Assembly (NCBI GenBank): GCA_025351615.1
Contig: JANXVP010000008.1
Coordinates: 1-6,843, forward strand
Origin: Ramlibacter sp.
Lineage (GTDB): Bacteria; Pseudomonadota; Gammaproteobacteria; Burkholderiales; Burkholderiaceae_C
Direction: 5' to 3'
DNA: 6,843 nucleotides
The notes under the pieces were generated by a model, which saw only the letters and a list, made by a program, of their open reading frames with translations, was not told the origin of the DNA and did no database searches. The position numbers and the translations under genes were made by a program. How positions within the stretch are numbered: position 1 is the stretch's first letter; every line of letters begins with the position of its first letter. Below, piece by piece: positions 6,080-6,843 of this stretch.

Positions 6080-6841
6080 TTACTTGCCAGCGTAGCTGAT
6101 GCGGTAGATCGCCCCGGCATGGTCGTCGCTGACCAGCAGCGAGCCATCCTTCATCACCAGGAAGTCCACCGGACGGCCAAGGTATGTGTTGTTTTCGACG
6201 AAACCAGTCATGAACGGCTCAAGTTTCGCACCGCCCTTGCCGTCCGGGAATGCAACCATCACGTCGGCGTACTTCTTGGTGCGGTTCCACGGGCCGTGGC
6301 GGGCGATGAACATCGCACCCCGGTACTTCGCCGGGAACATCTTGCCGGTGTAGAACTTCAGGCCAAGCGTGCCGGCGTGCGGTCCGGTGAACAAGACCGG
6401 CTTCACATAATCGTCACACGATTTGCCCCAACCGAACTCTGGATCGGGGATGTTGCCCTGGTGGCAATACGGGAAGCCGAAGTGCTGCTTGCCGGGCTGC
6501 GTGACATGGTTCAACGTGTCATTCGGCAACTCTTCGCTGAGCCAGTCGCGGGCGTTGTTCGTGAACCAGAGGCTGCCGTCCTTCGGATTGAAGTCGAAGC
6601 CGACCGTGTTGCGCACGCCCGAGGCGATGGTTTCATTGCCCGAGCCGTCCAGGTTCATGCGGTAGATCTTCGCGTACTCGCCCGGGTCGCAGATGTTGCA
6701 AGGCGCGCCAATGTTGTAGTAGAGCTTGTTGTCGTGGACGCGCAGGTACTTCCAGCTGTGGTCGCTGCCGCCCGGCAGTTTATCGGTCAACACGGTCGGT
6801 TCACCGAGGTTGTCGAGCTTGTCTTCGACATTGTCGTAGCG
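6080..6841 (-). CDS. PQQ-dependent glucose/sorbosone dehydrogenase family protein, C-terminal fragment
   Basis: The frame is open to the right edge and ends at TAA 6082-6080, leaving 253 residues; the start and signal peptide lie outside. The family forms a six-bladed beta-propeller that oxidises sugars or similar alcohols in the periplasm with PQQ. Visible family stretches are HSWKYLRVHDNKLYYNIG (28-45), IYRMNLDGSG, GVRNTVGFDFNP, LWFTNNARDWL, FGFPYCHQG, IARHGPWNR and GRPVDFLVMKDGSLLVSDDH near the end. Cys48 and Cys51 (CNIC) and two later cysteines suggest disulphides in an exported protein; they are not heme sites, since no His follows. The 4-bp gap to the cytochrome gene supports an enzyme-electron acceptor pair. 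The substrate is unknown, and the catalytic His region may be partly outside the window. Confidence 0.88.
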   Translation of the reverse strand, partial: RYDNVEDKLDNLGEPTVLTDKLPGGSDHSWKYLRVHDNKLYYNIGAPCNICDPGEYAKIYRMNLDGSGNETIASGVRNTVGFDFNPKDGSLWFTNNARDWLSEELPNDTLNHVTQPGKQHFGFPYCHQGNIPDPEFGWGKSCDDYVKPVLFTGPHAGTLGLKFYTGKMFPAKYRGAMFIARHGPWNRTKKYADVMVAFPDGKGGAKLEPFMTGFVENNTYLGRPVDFLVMKDGSLLVSDDHAGAIYRISYAGK

Positions 6842-6843
6842 CA

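Noticed and set aside
4789..6099. A 436-codon plus-strand open frame antisense to Bug-2 and the cytochrome
   Set aside because: It runs across two well-supported minus-strand genes and their spacer, has Arg/Gly-rich composition, and shows no motif or ribosome-binding site.
6076..6147. N-terminal extension of the cytochrome to base 6147
   Set aside because: It would overlap the dehydrogenase gene by about 68 bp and place 24 residues before the signal peptide.

Overview
The window is GC-rich and densely coded. Its gene content points to a betaproteobacterium, most likely of the order Burkholderiales: two Bug-type solute receptors, each paired with an MmgE/PrpD-family gene, are typical of that group. 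This is inferred from gene content, because no rRNA or other marker gene is present. Six genes and gene fragments lie in tandem on the minus or plus strand: five complete or near-complete genes on the minus strand, and the 3' part of one gene on the plus strand at the left edge. The minus strand also carries a partial gene at the right edge.

Layout from left to right: (1) bases 3-350, plus strand, the end of a protein with a cyclic-nucleotide-binding domain; (2) a 61-bp convergent spacer with a small inverted repeat; (3) 412-1785, minus, MmgE/PrpD protein (PrpD-1); (4) 1832-2830, minus, Bug receptor (Bug-1); (5) a 121-bp spacer with a terminator-like hairpin and a leader block; (6) 2952-4325, minus, second MmgE/PrpD protein (PrpD-2); (7) 4309-5304, minus, second Bug receptor (Bug-2), overlapping PrpD-2 by 17 bp; (8) an 84-bp spacer with the same leader block; (9) 5389-6075, minus, di-heme c-type cytochrome; (10) 6080-6841, minus, the C-terminal part of a PQQ-type glucose/sorbosone dehydrogenase, cut by the window edge.

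In transcription order (right to left) the minus strand reads dehydrogenase - cytochrome c - Bug-2 - PrpD-2 - Bug-1 - PrpD-1. The first two genes look like a periplasmic oxidation module: the dehydrogenase oxidises a sugar or alcohol-like substrate and the cytochrome accepts the electrons. The next four form two copies of a receptor-enzyme cassette. Each Bug protein would capture a small carboxylate in the periplasm, and each PrpD-type enzyme would be a cytoplasmic dehydratase, decarboxylase or isomerase acting on a di- or tricarboxylate. No TctA/TctB membrane subunits are present, so uptake would depend on a permease encoded elsewhere.

The most notable structure is the tandem cassette duplication. 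The two PrpD proteins are both 457 residues and align without a gap over at least the first 290 residues. The two Bug genes share not only their signal-peptide codons but also a 12-bp non-coding block and a 10-bp ribosome-binding block upstream. The paralogues differ at positions next to conserved motifs, which suggests that they handle different substrates. I saw no CRISPR array, tRNA, rRNA, insertion sequence or phage gene, and nothing that I would call a wholly new system.
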